NCBI RefSeq assembly: GCF_029892425.1
Contig: NZ_JARXWB010000001.1
Location: 558,001-622,000, forward strand
Direction: 5' to 3'
Length of the DNA: 64,000 bases
Source: Bradyrhizobium sp. BR13661
Lineage (GTDB): Bacteria; Pseudomonadota; Alphaproteobacteria; Rhizobiales; Xanthobacteraceae
The notes under the pieces are model-generated. The model ran no database searches. It saw only the letters and a program-made list of their open reading frames with translations, and was not told the DNA's origin. Shown in pieces: positions 46,342 to 54,818 of the stretch. Position numbers and translations under genes: made by a program. The stretch's first letter is position 1, and each line of letters begins with the position of its first letter.

Positions 46342-48285
46342 ATGTACAACGATTCTCTATTCAACGCTTTCGCTCGGTCGTTCGAGGCGAGAAGCCAGCA
46401 CGACATGTCGATGGCGGAATATCTGGAATCGTGTCGAAGCGATCCCATGAAATACGCGAATGCGGCCGAGCGGTTACTAGCGGCGATCGGTGAGCCCCAG
46501 ACGATTGACACGGCCAAGGACCCACGCCTTGGCCGTATTTTTTTGAACCGCACTATCAGGACCTATCCAGCCTTCGCCGGCTTCTACGGCATGGAAGAAA
46601 CCATCGAGCGCATCGTTGGCTTCTTCAGGCATGCGGCGCAGGGCTTGGAAGAACGCAAGCAGATCCTCTATCTGCTCGGCCCGGTCGGCGGCGGCAAATC
46701 TTCGCTCGCCGAGCGGCTCAAGTCGCTGATGGAAGTGCATCCGATCTACGTGCTCAAGGCCGGCGATGAACTTTCGCCGGTGTTCGAGAGCCCGCTCAGC
46801 CTGTTCGATCCCGATCAACTGGGGCCGATGCTCGAAGAGAAATACGGCATTCCGCGCCGGCGTCTCACCGGTTTGATGAGCCCGTGGTGCTACAAGCGGC
46901 TCGAAGCCTTCGGCGGCGACATCTCCCAGTTCAGGGTCGCAAAAATCCAGCCGTCGCGGCTGCGCCAGATCGCGATCGCCAAGACCGAGCCCGGTGACGA
47001 GAACAACCAGGACATCTCCTCGCTGGTCGGCAAGGTCGATATCCGCAAGCTCGAGACCTACGCGCAGAACGACCCTGATGCCTACAGCTATTCGGGCGGC
47101 CTCAACCGCGCCAACCAGGGCGTGCTCGAATTCGTCGAAATGTTCAAGGCGCCGATCAAGATGCTGCACCCGTTGCTGACCGCAACGCAGGAAGGCAACT
47201 ACATCGGCACCGAGAATATCGGCGCGATCCCGTTCACCGGCGTCATCCTCGCGCACTCCAACGAAGCGGAGTGGGCGAGCTTCAAGTCCAACAAGAACAA
47301 CGAAGCCTTCATCGACCGCATCTGCGTCATCAAGGTGCCCTACTGCCTGCGGGCCACCGAGGAGCAGAAGATCTACGAGAAGCTGATCCAGGGCTCGGAG
47401 CTCGCGGCCGCGCCGTGCGCACCGTCGACGCTGGAGACGCTGGCGCGATTCTCGGTCCTGTCGCGCCTTCGCAAGCATGAGAACTCGACGCTGTTCGGCA
47501 AGATGCGGGTCTATGACGGCGAGAGCCTGAAGGAATCCGATCCGAAGGCGCGCAGCGTCCAGGAATATCGCGATGCCGCCGGCGTCGACGAAGGCATGGA
47601 CGGCGTCTCCACCCGCTTCGCCTTCAAGATCCTGGCTGCGACTTTCAACCACGATCCGCAGGAGGTCGCCGCCGACGCCGTGCATCTGATGTATGCTCTC
47701 GAACAGTCGATCCGCCGCGAGCAGCTGCCCGAGGAAGTCGAGAAGCGGTACATCGAGTTCATCAAGGCGGATCTCGCGCCGCGCTATGCCGAGTTCATCG
47801 GCAACGAGATCCAGAAGGCCTATCTGGAATCCTACTCGGATTACGGCCAGAACCTGTTCGACCGCTATGTCGACTACGCCGATGCCTGGATCGAGGATCA
47901 GGACTTCAAGGATCCTGACACCGGCCAGTTGCTCGATCGCGAACTGTTGAACCAGGAATTGACGAAAATCGAGAAGCCGGCGGGCATTGCCAACCCCAAG
48001 GACTTCCGCAACGAGGTCGTCAAATTCTCGTTACGTTCGAGGGCGCAGAACGGCGGCAAGAATCCGACCTGGACCTCCTACGAGAAGATTCGCGATGTGA
48101 TCGAAAAGCGGATATTCTCTCAGGTCGAGGACCTGCTTCCGGTCATCTCGTTCGGTTCGAAGAAGGACGGCGAGACGGAGAAGAAGCACGGCGAGTTCGT
48201 CGCACGCATGGTGGAGCGCGGCTACACCGAGCGTCAGGTTCGCCGACTGGTCGAATGGTACATGCGCGTGAAGCAAGCCGGTTGA
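46342..48285 (+). CDS. prkA: PrkA-family serine protein kinase
   Basis: 647 residues, normal for PrkA/YeaG. N-terminal AAA-like domain (about 70-420) with Walker A GPVGGGKSSLAERLK at 113-127 and the family stretch YSGGLNRANQGVLEFVEMFK; the C-terminal kinase-like domain includes FLPRYAEF-type helices (DLAPRYAEFIGNEIQKAYLE). YeaG/PrkA proteins take part in adaptation to nitrogen or carbon starvation; whether kinase or AAA protease activity dominates is debated in the literature. First gene of the prkA-yeaH-spoVR operon, behind a perfect EcfG promoter. GGAGAGG precedes the ATG. Confidence 0.96.
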   Translation: MYNDSLFNAFARSFEARSQHDMSMAEYLESCRSDPMKYANAAERLLAAIGEPQTIDTAKDPRLGRIFLNRTIRTYPAFAGFYGMEETIERIVGFFRHAAQGLEERKQILYLLGPVGGGKSSLAERLKSLMEVHPIYVLKAGDELSPVFESPLSLFDPDQLGPMLEEKYGIPRRRLTGLMSPWCYKRLEAFGGDISQFRVAKIQPSRLRQIAIAKTEPGDENNQDISSLVGKVDIRKLETYAQNDPDAYSYSGGLNRANQGVLEFVEMFKAPIKMLHPLLTATQEGNYIGTENIGAIPFTGVILAHSNEAEWASFKSNKNNEAFIDRICVIKVPYCLRATEEQKIYEKLIQGSELAAAPCAPSTLETLARFSVLSRLRKHENSTLFGKMRVYDGESLKESDPKARSVQEYRDAAGVDEGMDGVSTRFAFKILAATFNHDPQEVAADAVHLMYALEQSIRREQLPEEVEKRYIEFIKADLAPRYAEFIGNEIQKAYLESYSDYGQNLFDRYVDYADAWIEDQDFKDPDTGQLLDRELLNQELTKIEKPAGIANPKDFRNEVVKFSLRSRAQNGGKNPTWTSYEKIRDVIEKRIFSQVEDLLPVISFGSKKDGETEKKHGEFVARMVERGYTERQVRRLVEWYMRVKQAG

Positions 48286-48298
48286 GGCGGATGAGAAA

Positions 48299-49582
48299 GT
48301 GGCCATTCATATTATTGACAGGCGCCTGAATCCAGGCGGCAAGAGTCTTGAGAACCGCCAGCGGTTCTTGCGTCGGGCCAAATCCCTGGTGCAGGGCGCC
48401 GTCAAGAAGACCTCGCAGGAACGCGACATCAAGGACGTCCTGGAGGGTGGTGAGGTCACGATCCCGCTGGACGGCATGCACGAGCCGCGGTTCCGCCGTG
48501 AAGGCGGAACGCGCGACATGGTGCTGCCCGGCAACAAGAAGTTCATCGAGGGCGACTATCTGCAGCGCTCCGGCCAGGGCAGCGCCAAGGATTCCGGTCC
48601 CGGCGAAGGGGACGGCGAAGACGCCTTCCGCTTCGTGCTCAGCCGCGACGAGTTCGTCGACCTGTTCCTCGACGATCTCGAGCTGCCCGATCTCGCCAAG
48701 CGCAAGGTCGCGCAGACCGAAAGCGAAGGCATCCAGCGCGCCGGCTACACCACGTCGGGTTCGCCCGCCAATATCTCCGTCAGCCGCACCGTGAAGCTGG
48801 CGCTCGCTCGCCGCATCGCGCTCAAGCGCCCCCGCAAGGACGAGGTCGAGGAGCTGGAAGCCGCGATCGAGGCCTGCACCGATGAGGACGAGCGCGCCGA
48901 GCTCATGGCCCAGCTCGAAAAGCTGAAGGCGAAGACCAAGCGCATTCCCTTCATCGATCCGCTCGACATCCGCTATCGCCGCTACGAGAAGGTGCCGCGG
49001 CCGGTCGCGCAGGCCGTGATGTTCTGCCTGATGGACGTCTCCGGCTCGATGTCCGAGCACATGAAGGATCTCGCCAAGCGCTTCTACATGCTGCTCTACG
49101 TGTTCCTGAAGCGGCGCTACAAGCATGTCGAGATCGTCTTCATCCGCCACACGGATCGGGCGGAGGAGGTCGACGAGCAGACCTTCTTCTACGGCCCGGC
49201 CTCCGGCGGCACGCTGGTCTCCAGCGCGCTGCAGGCGATGCACGAGATCGTGCGAGAACGCTTCAATCCGTCGGATTGGAACATCTACGCCGCGCAGGCG
49301 TCGGACGGTGACAACTCCTATTCCGACGGCGAGCTCACCGGCATGCTGCTGACCGAGAAAATCCTGCCGGTCTGCCAGTTCTTTGCCTATCTCGAGGTCG
49401 GCGAGTCGGGCGGCAGCGCCTTCGATCTCTCCGATTCCTCGCTCTGGACCCTCTATGAGCGCCTGCGAAACAGCGGCGCACCGCTCTCGATGCGCAAGGT
49501 CAGCGAGCGCAGCGAGATCTTCCCGGTGTTCCACGATCTGTTCCAGCGCCGCGAAACTTCCCAGGAGAAAGCCGCTCCATGA
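48299..49582 (+). CDS. yeaH: YeaH/YhbH family (DUF444) protein
   Basis: 427 residues from a GTG (VAIHIIDRRLNPGGKSLENR), 13 bases after prkA; the ATG at 48291 is in another frame. The C-terminal half is a von Willebrand A-like domain with MIDAS-type MDVSGSMSEHMKDLAKRF, and HTDRAEEVDEQTFFYGPASG completes the family signature; the N-terminal half is charged and contains IPLDGMHEPRF. DUF444 proteins are nearly always encoded with PrkA and SpoVR and are thought to act with them in the stress response; molecular role unknown. It ends in ATGA with the spoVR gene. Confidence 0.94.
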   Translation: MAIHIIDRRLNPGGKSLENRQRFLRRAKSLVQGAVKKTSQERDIKDVLEGGEVTIPLDGMHEPRFRREGGTRDMVLPGNKKFIEGDYLQRSGQGSAKDSGPGEGDGEDAFRFVLSRDEFVDLFLDDLELPDLAKRKVAQTESEGIQRAGYTTSGSPANISVSRTVKLALARRIALKRPRKDEVEELEAAIEACTDEDERAELMAQLEKLKAKTKRIPFIDPLDIRYRRYEKVPRPVAQAVMFCLMDVSGSMSEHMKDLAKRFYMLLYVFLKRRYKHVEIVFIRHTDRAEEVDEQTFFYGPASGGTLVSSALQAMHEIVRERFNPSDWNIYAAQASDGDNSYSDGELTGMLLTEKILPVCQFFAYLEVGESGGSAFDLSDSSLWTLYERLRNSGAPLSMRKVSERSEIFPVFHDLFQRRETSQEKAAP

Positions 49583-51117
49583 CGGAACGCTTGTTCGAAG
49601 GCGCCGATTGGGATTTCCACACCTTGCAGCGCATCACCGATGCCTGCGAGGAGGTGGCGTTGAAGGATCTCGGGCTCGACGTCTACCCGAACCAGATCGA
49701 GGTCATCACCGCCGAGCAGATGCTGGATGCCTATTCGTCCGTCGGCATGCCGCTGTTCTACAAACACTGGTCGTTCGGCAAGCATTTTGCGTATCACGAG
49801 GCCTCGTATCGCAAGGGTCTGATGGGCCTTGCCTATGAGATCGTGATCAACTCCTCGCCCTGCATCTCCTACCTGATGGAGGAGAACACGGCGACGATGC
49901 AGACGCTGGTGATCGCGCACGCCGCCTTCGGCCACAACCACTTCTTCAAGAACAACTACCTGTTCAAGCAGTGGACCGACGCGGAAGGCATTCTCGACTA
50001 TCTGGATTTTGCCAAGAACTACGTCATGCAGTGCGAGGAGCGCTACGGCCGTACCGAGGTCGAGCGCACGCTCGACGCCGCGCACGCGCTGATGTCGCAC
50101 GGCATCGACCGCTATCCCGGCAAGAAGCAGCTGGATCTGCGCGAGGAGGAGAAGCGGGCAGGGCGCCGCCGCCAGCACGAGGAGGAGGTCTTCAACGATC
50201 TCTGGCGTACCGTGCCCAAGGGCGCCTCGAAGGCCCGTACCGCGATCTCGCTCGAACGGCGCCGCAAGCTGCTTGGCCTGCCGCAGGAAAACCTGCTCTA
50301 CTTCCTGGAGAAGAGTGCGCCGCGGCTCGCGCCCTGGCAGCGCGAGCTGCTGCGGATCGTCCGCCACATCGCGCAATATTTCTATCCGCAGAGCCAGACC
50401 AAGGTGATGAACGAGGGGACGGCGACCTACGTCCACTATCGCATCATGACCAAGCTGCACCAGCAGGGCCGTATCAGCGACGGCAATTTCCTCGAGTTTT
50501 TGGGGTCGCACACCAATGTGGTGTTCCAGCCCGAATTCGACGATCCGCGCTTCTCGGGCTTCAACCCTTACGCGCTCGGCTTCGCAATGATGCAGGACAT
50601 CGAGCGCATTGTCACCAATCCGCAAGATGAAGACCGCGAGTGGTTCCCCGACATCGCCGGCAAGGGCGACGTGATGGGCGTGCTGCGCGACGTCTGGGCC
50701 AACTACCGCGACGAGAGCTTCATTGGCCAGTTCCTCAGCCCGAAACTGATGCGGCACCTCCGCATGTTCCATCTGCACGACGATCCCGAGGAGCGCGCCG
50801 GCATCCGCGTCGACGCCATCCACGACGAGCGCGGCTTCCGCCGCGTCCGCCGCGAGCTGGCACGGCAGCACGATGTCGGCTACATCGACGCCAATATCGA
50901 GGTGGTCGACGTCGATCTCGCCGGCGACCGCCGGCTGATCCTGCATCATCGCGTCATCAAGGGCTCGCAGCTCAACGAGACCGATGCCAAGCGCGTGCTG
51001 CAGCATCTGGCCGACCTCTGGACCTACGACGTCGCACTGATCGAGGTCGATGCCAACGACAAGGTGCTGCGCGAATACGTCGTCAGCCCGCGTCCGATCG
51101 CGGCCGCGGTGGCATAG
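49579..51117 (+). CDS. spoVR: SpoVR family protein
   Basis: 512 residues, typical length of SpoVR/YcgB. N-terminal helical region with YSSVGMPLFYKHWSFGKHFA, AFGHNHFFKNNYLFKQW and the His/Glu-rich NEGTATYVHYRIM, which look like a metal site; C-terminal domain from about 400 with HDERGFRRVRRELARQHDVG. Named from a Bacillus spore-cortex mutant but widespread in non-sporulating bacteria together with prkA and yeaH. Third gene of the stress operon, coupled by a 4-base overlap. Confidence 0.95.
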   Translation: MTERLFEGADWDFHTLQRITDACEEVALKDLGLDVYPNQIEVITAEQMLDAYSSVGMPLFYKHWSFGKHFAYHEASYRKGLMGLAYEIVINSSPCISYLMEENTATMQTLVIAHAAFGHNHFFKNNYLFKQWTDAEGILDYLDFAKNYVMQCEERYGRTEVERTLDAAHALMSHGIDRYPGKKQLDLREEEKRAGRRRQHEEEVFNDLWRTVPKGASKARTAISLERRRKLLGLPQENLLYFLEKSAPRLAPWQRELLRIVRHIAQYFYPQSQTKVMNEGTATYVHYRIMTKLHQQGRISDGNFLEFLGSHTNVVFQPEFDDPRFSGFNPYALGFAMMQDIERIVTNPQDEDREWFPDIAGKGDVMGVLRDVWANYRDESFIGQFLSPKLMRHLRMFHLHDDPEERAGIRVDAIHDERGFRRVRRELARQHDVGYIDANIEVVDVDLAGDRRLILHHRVIKGSQLNETDAKRVLQHLADLWTYDVALIEVDANDKVLREYVVSPRPIAAAVA

Positions 51118-51161
51118 AGTCGCCGGCTACCTAGCAACATGGCGAGATGCGCATTGATGTG

Positions 51162-51300
51162 CCCTCGCCCCTTGCGGGAGAGGGCCGCGATGCTGGCAGA
51201 CGCAAGCTCGCTTGGGTGAGGGGTATCTCGCCGCATTCCCGTGTCGATGGAGACCCCTCATCCGGCGCTTCGCGCCACCTTCTCCCGCAAGGGGAGAAGG
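51162..51300. repeat. Composite intergenic element after the prkA operon
   Basis: CCCTCGCCCCTTGCGGGAG (from 51162) and an inverted relative CTTCTCCCGCAAGGGGAGAA (from 51279) frame the element; inside, TGAGGGGT (51216 on) pairs with ACCCCTCA (51253 on). The design, two inverted self-pairing copies about 110 bases apart, is that of the element at 37397-37549 although the sequence differs. It lies between convergent spoVR and the DUF1801-type gene and may serve as a bidirectional terminator. Confidence 0.7.
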
Positions 51301-51320
51301 GAGGAGTCGTGGCTGCACCA

Positions 51321-51764
51321 CTATACCGAACGCTTCCCCGGCTTCTTCTTCGCCTTGGACATATTCAGCTCCACGGCCGCGCGGATCAGCGCCCTCAGCG
51401 CCTTCTCGTTGATCTTCGCGCCCTCGCTGATATCGATCGCGCGCCGCACATTTCCATCCAGACTGGAATTGAACAGGCCGGCGGGGTCGTCCAGCGCCGC
51501 GCCCCTGGCAAATGTCAGCTTCACCACGGCCTTGTAGGTCTCGCCGGTGCAGATGATGCCGTCGTGCTCCCACACGGGAACGCCGCGCCATTTCCATTCC
51601 TCGACCACGTCAGGATCGGCCTCCCTGATCAGCGCGCGGATACGCTTCAGCATCTCGCCGCGCCAGTCGCCGAGCTCTTTGATCCTGCCGTCGATCAGTT
51701 TCGAGGGCGACGGCTCTCCCGCCTCCTTCGCACTGGTCGTCTTTGCGGTCACGGCCTTCTTCAT
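51321..51764 (-). CDS. DUF1801-domain protein
   Basis: 147 residues from ATG 51764 (MKKAVTAKTTSAKEAGEPSP). The core LGDWRGEMLKRIRALIREAD, then DPDVVEEWKWRGVPVWEHDG and ICTGETYKAVVKLTFARGAA, matches the YdhG-type DUF1801 fold (frataxin-like). Lys-rich ends on both sides. Function unknown; relatives are often described as iron-related only by structure. ATGA overlap with the small membrane gene upstream shows one unit. Confidence 0.8.
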   Translation of the reverse strand: MKKAVTAKTTSAKEAGEPSPSKLIDGRIKELGDWRGEMLKRIRALIREADPDVVEEWKWRGVPVWEHDGIICTGETYKAVVKLTFARGAALDDPAGLFNSSLDGNVRRAIDISEGAKINEKALRALIRAAVELNMSKAKKKPGKRSV

Positions 51765-51973
51765 GATCTCGCCTCGCCGCGACGGCCCAAATAGGGCTGC
51801 GCAAACATATAAAGCCCGGTCGCAAGCAACGGGATCAACGGCACGAAGGCCATCAGGCCGATCCACGTCGCCTGCATCTGCATGGTCAGCGCAACGATGT
51901 TGGCGATCACGGCTAGCGTGAAGGCAATCGACAACCAGCGATGGATCTGCCTGATCCATAAGCTCGAACTCAT
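51761..51973 (-). CDS. Small two-span membrane protein (hypothetical)
   Basis: 70 residues: SLWIRQIHRWLSIAFTLAVI and AFVPLIPLLATGLYMFAQPY are two hydrophobic helices around a short loop (MQMQATWIG). The H-R-W before the first span and the F-A-Q-P-Y after the second resemble small heme or PepSY-like membrane proteins of the 'hypothetical' class, but no motif is decisive. First gene of a unit with the DUF1801 protein (ATGA overlap). GAGGAGATTG precedes the ATG. Confidence 0.7.
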   Translation of the reverse strand: MSSSLWIRQIHRWLSIAFTLAVIANIVALTMQMQATWIGLMAFVPLIPLLATGLYMFAQPYLGRRGEARS

Positions 51974-52017
51974 TTCAATCTCCTCGGGGAATGTTGGGAA
52001 TGACGAACGTGGCGAGG

Positions 52018-52449
52018 CTATTCGGCTCGCGCCAGCAGCTCGTCCAGCTTGGTGAAGAACTGCTTCCAGCCGGCATGCGCGCCGCCATAGGCCTGTTTCT
52101 GGCTCGGGCGGAAGCCCGCCTGCTCGACGCGCAAATGCGTGCCTGCGCCTTGCGGGGTGAGCGTGAACGTCACCACGCTCTTGAGGTCGTAGGCCGCGTC
52201 GTCATGCGTGAAATTCCAGGTGTAGGCGAGGGAGCGCTGCGGCTCGATCGCGAGCACCTCGCAGTCCAGCACGCCGCCCCATTCGCCGCGCAGATTGAAG
52301 CGGTGGCCGACCTCAGGCTTGAAATCGTTCTTCATCAGCCATTCCTCGATCAGATGCGGCTGCGTCAGCGCGCGCCACAGCCGCTCAGGCGGATAGGCAA
52401 ATTCGCGCTCGATCACCACGGAACGTGTTTCGGTGGCAGCTTCGTTCAT
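52018..52449 (-). CDS. SRPBCC/AHSA1 family protein
   Basis: 143 residues. N-terminal VVIEREFAYPPERLWRALTQ and C-terminal GAHAGWKQFFTKLDELLARA frame the AHSA1-like START/Bet v1 fold, a hydrophobic ligand-binding cup. Such proteins are commonly encoded behind an ArsR-type repressor, exactly as here (ATGA overlap with 52446-52769). Ligand unknown. Confidence 0.9.
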   Translation of the reverse strand: MNEAATETRSVVIEREFAYPPERLWRALTQPHLIEEWLMKNDFKPEVGHRFNLRGEWGGVLDCEVLAIEPQRSLAYTWNFTHDDAAYDLKSVVTFTLTPQGAGTHLRVEQAGFRPSQKQAYGGAHAGWKQFFTKLDELLARAE

Positions 52450-52769
52450 TGGTCCATCCTCTTCAGGAGATCGTCGAGCGCATCGAGCCGGTTTTGCCAG
52501 AAGCCCGCCATCTGGCTGGTCCAGTCGATCAGCGGATTGAGCGCGCCGGGCTGCGCGCTGTAATGGGTCTGGCGTCCCTCATGGCGGTCACGCACGAGGC
52601 CCGCCTGTTTCAGCGCGCCGAGATGCTTCGAGACCGCCGGTTGGGAAACCCCTGACAGCGCCGTCAGTGCCCCCACCGTCTGCTCACCCTCGCGGCAAAG
52701 CCGCTCGAAGATCGCCCGCCGCGTCGGGTCGGCGAGCGTCCGGAACAGGAGGTCGGGGGTGGAGGACAT
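52446..52769 (-). CDS. ArsR-family transcriptional regulator
   Basis: 107 residues from ATG 52769 (MSSTPDLLFRTLADPTRRAI); the frame is open to 52787, but that start lies inside the operator at 52775-52798, which argues for the shorter form. Winged-helix domain with LADPTRRAIFERLCREGEQT, recognition helix SGVSQPAVSKHLGALKQAGL and wing RDRHEGRQTHYSAQP. No Cys metal site is seen, so it belongs to the non-metal ArsR class usually paired with SRPBCC proteins. It should repress its own operon by binding the two palindromes upstream. Confidence 0.93.
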   Translation of the reverse strand: MSSTPDLLFRTLADPTRRAIFERLCREGEQTVGALTALSGVSQPAVSKHLGALKQAGLVRDRHEGRQTHYSAQPGALNPLIDWTSQMAGFWQNRLDALDDLLKRMDQ

Positions 52770-52774
52770 AGGCA

Positions 52775-52798
52775 ATCCATAACTCACGAGTTATGGAT
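52775..52798. promoter_or_regulatory. ArsR operator, perfect inverted repeat
   Basis: ATCCATAACTC, 2 bases, then GAGTTATGGAT: a perfect 11-bp inverted repeat starting 5 bases before the ArsR ATG. Binding here would block the ribosome-binding region and start of transcription, as expected for autoregulation. Confidence 0.75.
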
Positions 52799-52800
52799 TA

Positions 52801-52824
52801 ATTCATAACCCCGGAGTTATGGAT
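52801..52824. promoter_or_regulatory. Second, imperfect ArsR operator
   Basis: ATTCATAACCCC followed directly by GGAGTTATGGAT, the same half-sites with two mismatches on one arm. Its centre is 26 bases from the first operator, so two dimers could bind side by side. Confidence 0.6.
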
Positions 52825-52847
52825 GTGTCAAGCGCAACCGGGTGCCC

Positions 52848-53312
52848 TCAAGGCCGCAAGTACAAATACCCCTGCGACTGCAGCTCGGCCAAACGAACCA
52901 CGCCGCCTTTCTCCGCACTCACGAATCCCGGCAGCAGGTCCGTCAGCGTGATGTTCTGCGCCTTCATCGTGTTGCCGCAGGCGGCGAGCTCGACGCCGTC
53001 CTTCGCGAAATTGCTGATCCGTCCGCTGATGTCAGGATTGGCCTGCGCCCGGTGAAACGCCTTCAGCGCCGGCCCGTGGATCACCAGCGCAAGGGTGACA
53101 TGGTCGGGGCCGCCGACGCCGTCGATGTGGTTCTGGATGTTGCCGAGCACGAAATTGACCTTGTCGGCGTCGCTGAGGTGATAGACGACCTTCAACTTGT
53201 CCGACTTGACGGGTTCAGCCGCGGCCTTGTCAGTCGCAGCCCTGGCGCGCGAAGCGGCCAACGCGGCTCCCAACGCCGAGACGGTGCTCCACAGAATATT
53301 GCGGCGGTTCAT
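52848..53312 (-). CDS. DsrE/DsrF-like exported protein
   Basis: 154 residues from ATG 53312. N-terminus MNRRNILWSTVSALGAALAA then SRARA is a signal peptide with a twin-Arg-like start, so the protein is likely periplasmic. The mature part KLKVVYHLSDADKVNFVLGN, VTLALVIHGPALKAFH and GVELAACGNTMKAQNITLTD follows the DsrE-like (YchN) fold, with a single Cys at the usual DsrE position. Related proteins take part in sulfur transfer, but for the exported type no function is established. Confidence 0.8.
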   Translation of the reverse strand: MNRRNILWSTVSALGAALAASRARAATDKAAAEPVKSDKLKVVYHLSDADKVNFVLGNIQNHIDGVGGPDHVTLALVIHGPALKAFHRAQANPDISGRISNFAKDGVELAACGNTMKAQNITLTDLLPGFVSAEKGGVVRLAELQSQGYLYLRP

Positions 53313-53353
53313 GGCGTTCTCCCGACAACTGCGCCCGACTTGCCGGAGACATA

Positions 53354-53974
53354 TCACTTGTGGCGGAGCGCGGCGAGTTCCTTGCGATCGTATGCGAGCG
53401 CGGCGCACTCGCTGTTGTCGGCCCGGTCGAGGCGAAAGATTCCGTCATCGCTGCCGGCGACCAGCGATTGGTCGTCACCTTCCGTCGGCTTGTTGTGCAG
53501 CCAGACCCTGATGCTTTCCAGCCGCACGACGGCCGATTTGTCGTCCTTCGACAGCGCGATGCCGAGGCCGCCGCCCTCGCAGTCCACGCCGCAGCCGAGG
53601 CGGACCTCGTTGCCTTCCTTGGTGAAGACCGCGTGATGGCAGGAGCCGCTGGAGTCGAAATCACCGCTGCGGTGGCGATAGCGGAAGCCGAGCCGGAAAG
53701 AATTGTGGAGCTGCTTGTCCTCTGCGTCGGTCTCCGCCGAGACCAGCAGCTTCATCGAAGCCACCTTCTGTTTCGGATGCTGCGCCAGGTGCTCGGCATC
53801 GTAACGGCGCACGAAGCAGGCATAGGCCGTCTTGCCTGATGTGCCCGCATACATGCGCGCATTGAAGGCCTCGGCCTCAGTCGCGGTGGCCTCGTGGATG
53901 TCGTCGGCTTCCTCGGCCCGGGCAGCGCCGATGAAAGCGGCAAAGGCAAGCGGCAGGATGAGGGCAAGCTTCAT
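53354..53974 (-). CDS. Exported hypothetical protein
   Basis: 206 residues with a clear signal peptide (MKLALILPLAFAAFIGAARA) cleaved before EEADD. The mature protein holds five Cys (FVRRYD region, SSGSCHHAVF, LGCGVDCEGGGLGIAL, NSECAALAYD) that could form disulfides in the periplasm, and a beta-rich C-terminal half. Not recognised beyond this. It lies 41 bases upstream of the DsrE-like gene in the same direction and may be cotranscribed. Confidence 0.75.
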   Translation of the reverse strand: MKLALILPLAFAAFIGAARAEEADDIHEATATEAEAFNARMYAGTSGKTAYACFVRRYDAEHLAQHPKQKVASMKLLVSAETDAEDKQLHNSFRLGFRYRHRSGDFDSSGSCHHAVFTKEGNEVRLGCGVDCEGGGLGIALSKDDKSAVVRLESIRVWLHNKPTEGDDQSLVAGSDDGIFRLDRADNSECAALAYDRKELAALRHK

Positions 53975-54169
53975 GATCGCACCGGGTAGGTCAGCCGTGG
54001 ACGGTCCGCACCGCGCGCGGCGGGGCCATTTAGCGGTTAGTCGCCAGCCGGAGGCCGCGCGTTCAAGGGCATGTCTCCGGCAGCTTCACGCAAGGTTCCA
54101 GGCTTACCTCTTGCCGGGAGGGGCATCGATAAGCCCCGGATTGTTGCAGATGGCTGGAGGCGGTTGGAA

Positions 54170-54754
54170 ATGTCCGAAAGTCAGAGCTTGCCCAATCTTG
54201 CCATCGGGTATTCGCGGGCCCGGCTGCTGATGTTCTTCGGCGGCAGCCTGCTGCTGACGTCGTTCTGCACCGCGCTCGCGTTCAGCTGGCAGGGAGGCAA
54301 CAACATCACCAGGTTCGTGGTCGATGCCTGTTATGTCGGCGCGGTGTTTTTCGGCCTCGCCACCTTCAGGATGCTGTGGCGGCTGATCACCGCGAGGCGG
54401 CCGCAGGTCTTCATCAGCCGTGTCGGCATTCGCGATACCAGGCTCGCGGACGAGACCATCGCCTGGAGCGCCGTGCGGAAGGTTTTCCCGTGGGAGCAGC
54501 GCGGCCAGAAGTTCGTGGTGCTCAAGGTCGATCCCCTCATCGCGCAGCGGTTCTCCGGGGGATTTGCCACGCAGGCCCTGGCGCTGTTGAACAAGGCGCT
54601 CGGTACCGACAGCGTCATCATCAATGCGGGCGGCCTGACCATGGACGTCGAAACGCTGCTCGAGTCCTGCAAGCAATATTGGGGCGCGGGACGACCGGCG
54701 CAGGCGGAGCAGGCTGTGTCGGAAGCTGAGGCTCAGCCGGAGCCTGTTGGCTAG
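54170..54754 (+). CDS. STM3941-like membrane protein (hypothetical), second copy
   Basis: 194 residues from ATG 54170 with GGAGG about 9 bases before. Two spans (LLMFFGGSLLLTSFCTALAF and YVGAVFFGLATFRMLWRLI), then a PH-like domain with RPQVFISRVGIRDTRLADET and IAWSAVRKVFPWEQRGQKFV. Same plan as the protein at 45401-46042, especially V-x-I-x-x-x-G-I-R-D-x-R-x, so the two are paralogues. Stands alone. Function unknown. Confidence 0.65.
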   Translation: MSESQSLPNLAIGYSRARLLMFFGGSLLLTSFCTALAFSWQGGNNITRFVVDACYVGAVFFGLATFRMLWRLITARRPQVFISRVGIRDTRLADETIAWSAVRKVFPWEQRGQKFVVLKVDPLIAQRFSGGFATQALALLNKALGTDSVIINAGGLTMDVETLLESCKQYWGAGRPAQAEQAVSEAEAQPEPVG

Positions 54755-54782
54755 GCGACGGCGCAGGCCCAGACCTCGGACC

Positions 54783-54805
54783 ACCTCTCCCCGGTGGGGA
54801 GAGGT
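54783..54805. terminator. Bidirectional terminator-like hairpin
   Basis: ACCTCTCCCC-GGT-GGGGAGAGGT, a perfect 10-bp stem midway between the convergent ends of the STM3941-like gene and korB. It resembles one arm of the composite elements at 37397 and 51162. There is no T-run. Confidence 0.6.
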
Positions 54806-54818
54806 AAGAAGCAACGCC

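Noticed and set aside
52770..52787. Longer N-terminus (MSYGLPM) for the ArsR regulator
   Set aside because: These codons lie in a perfect operator palindrome, and the ATG at 52769 gives the normal family start.
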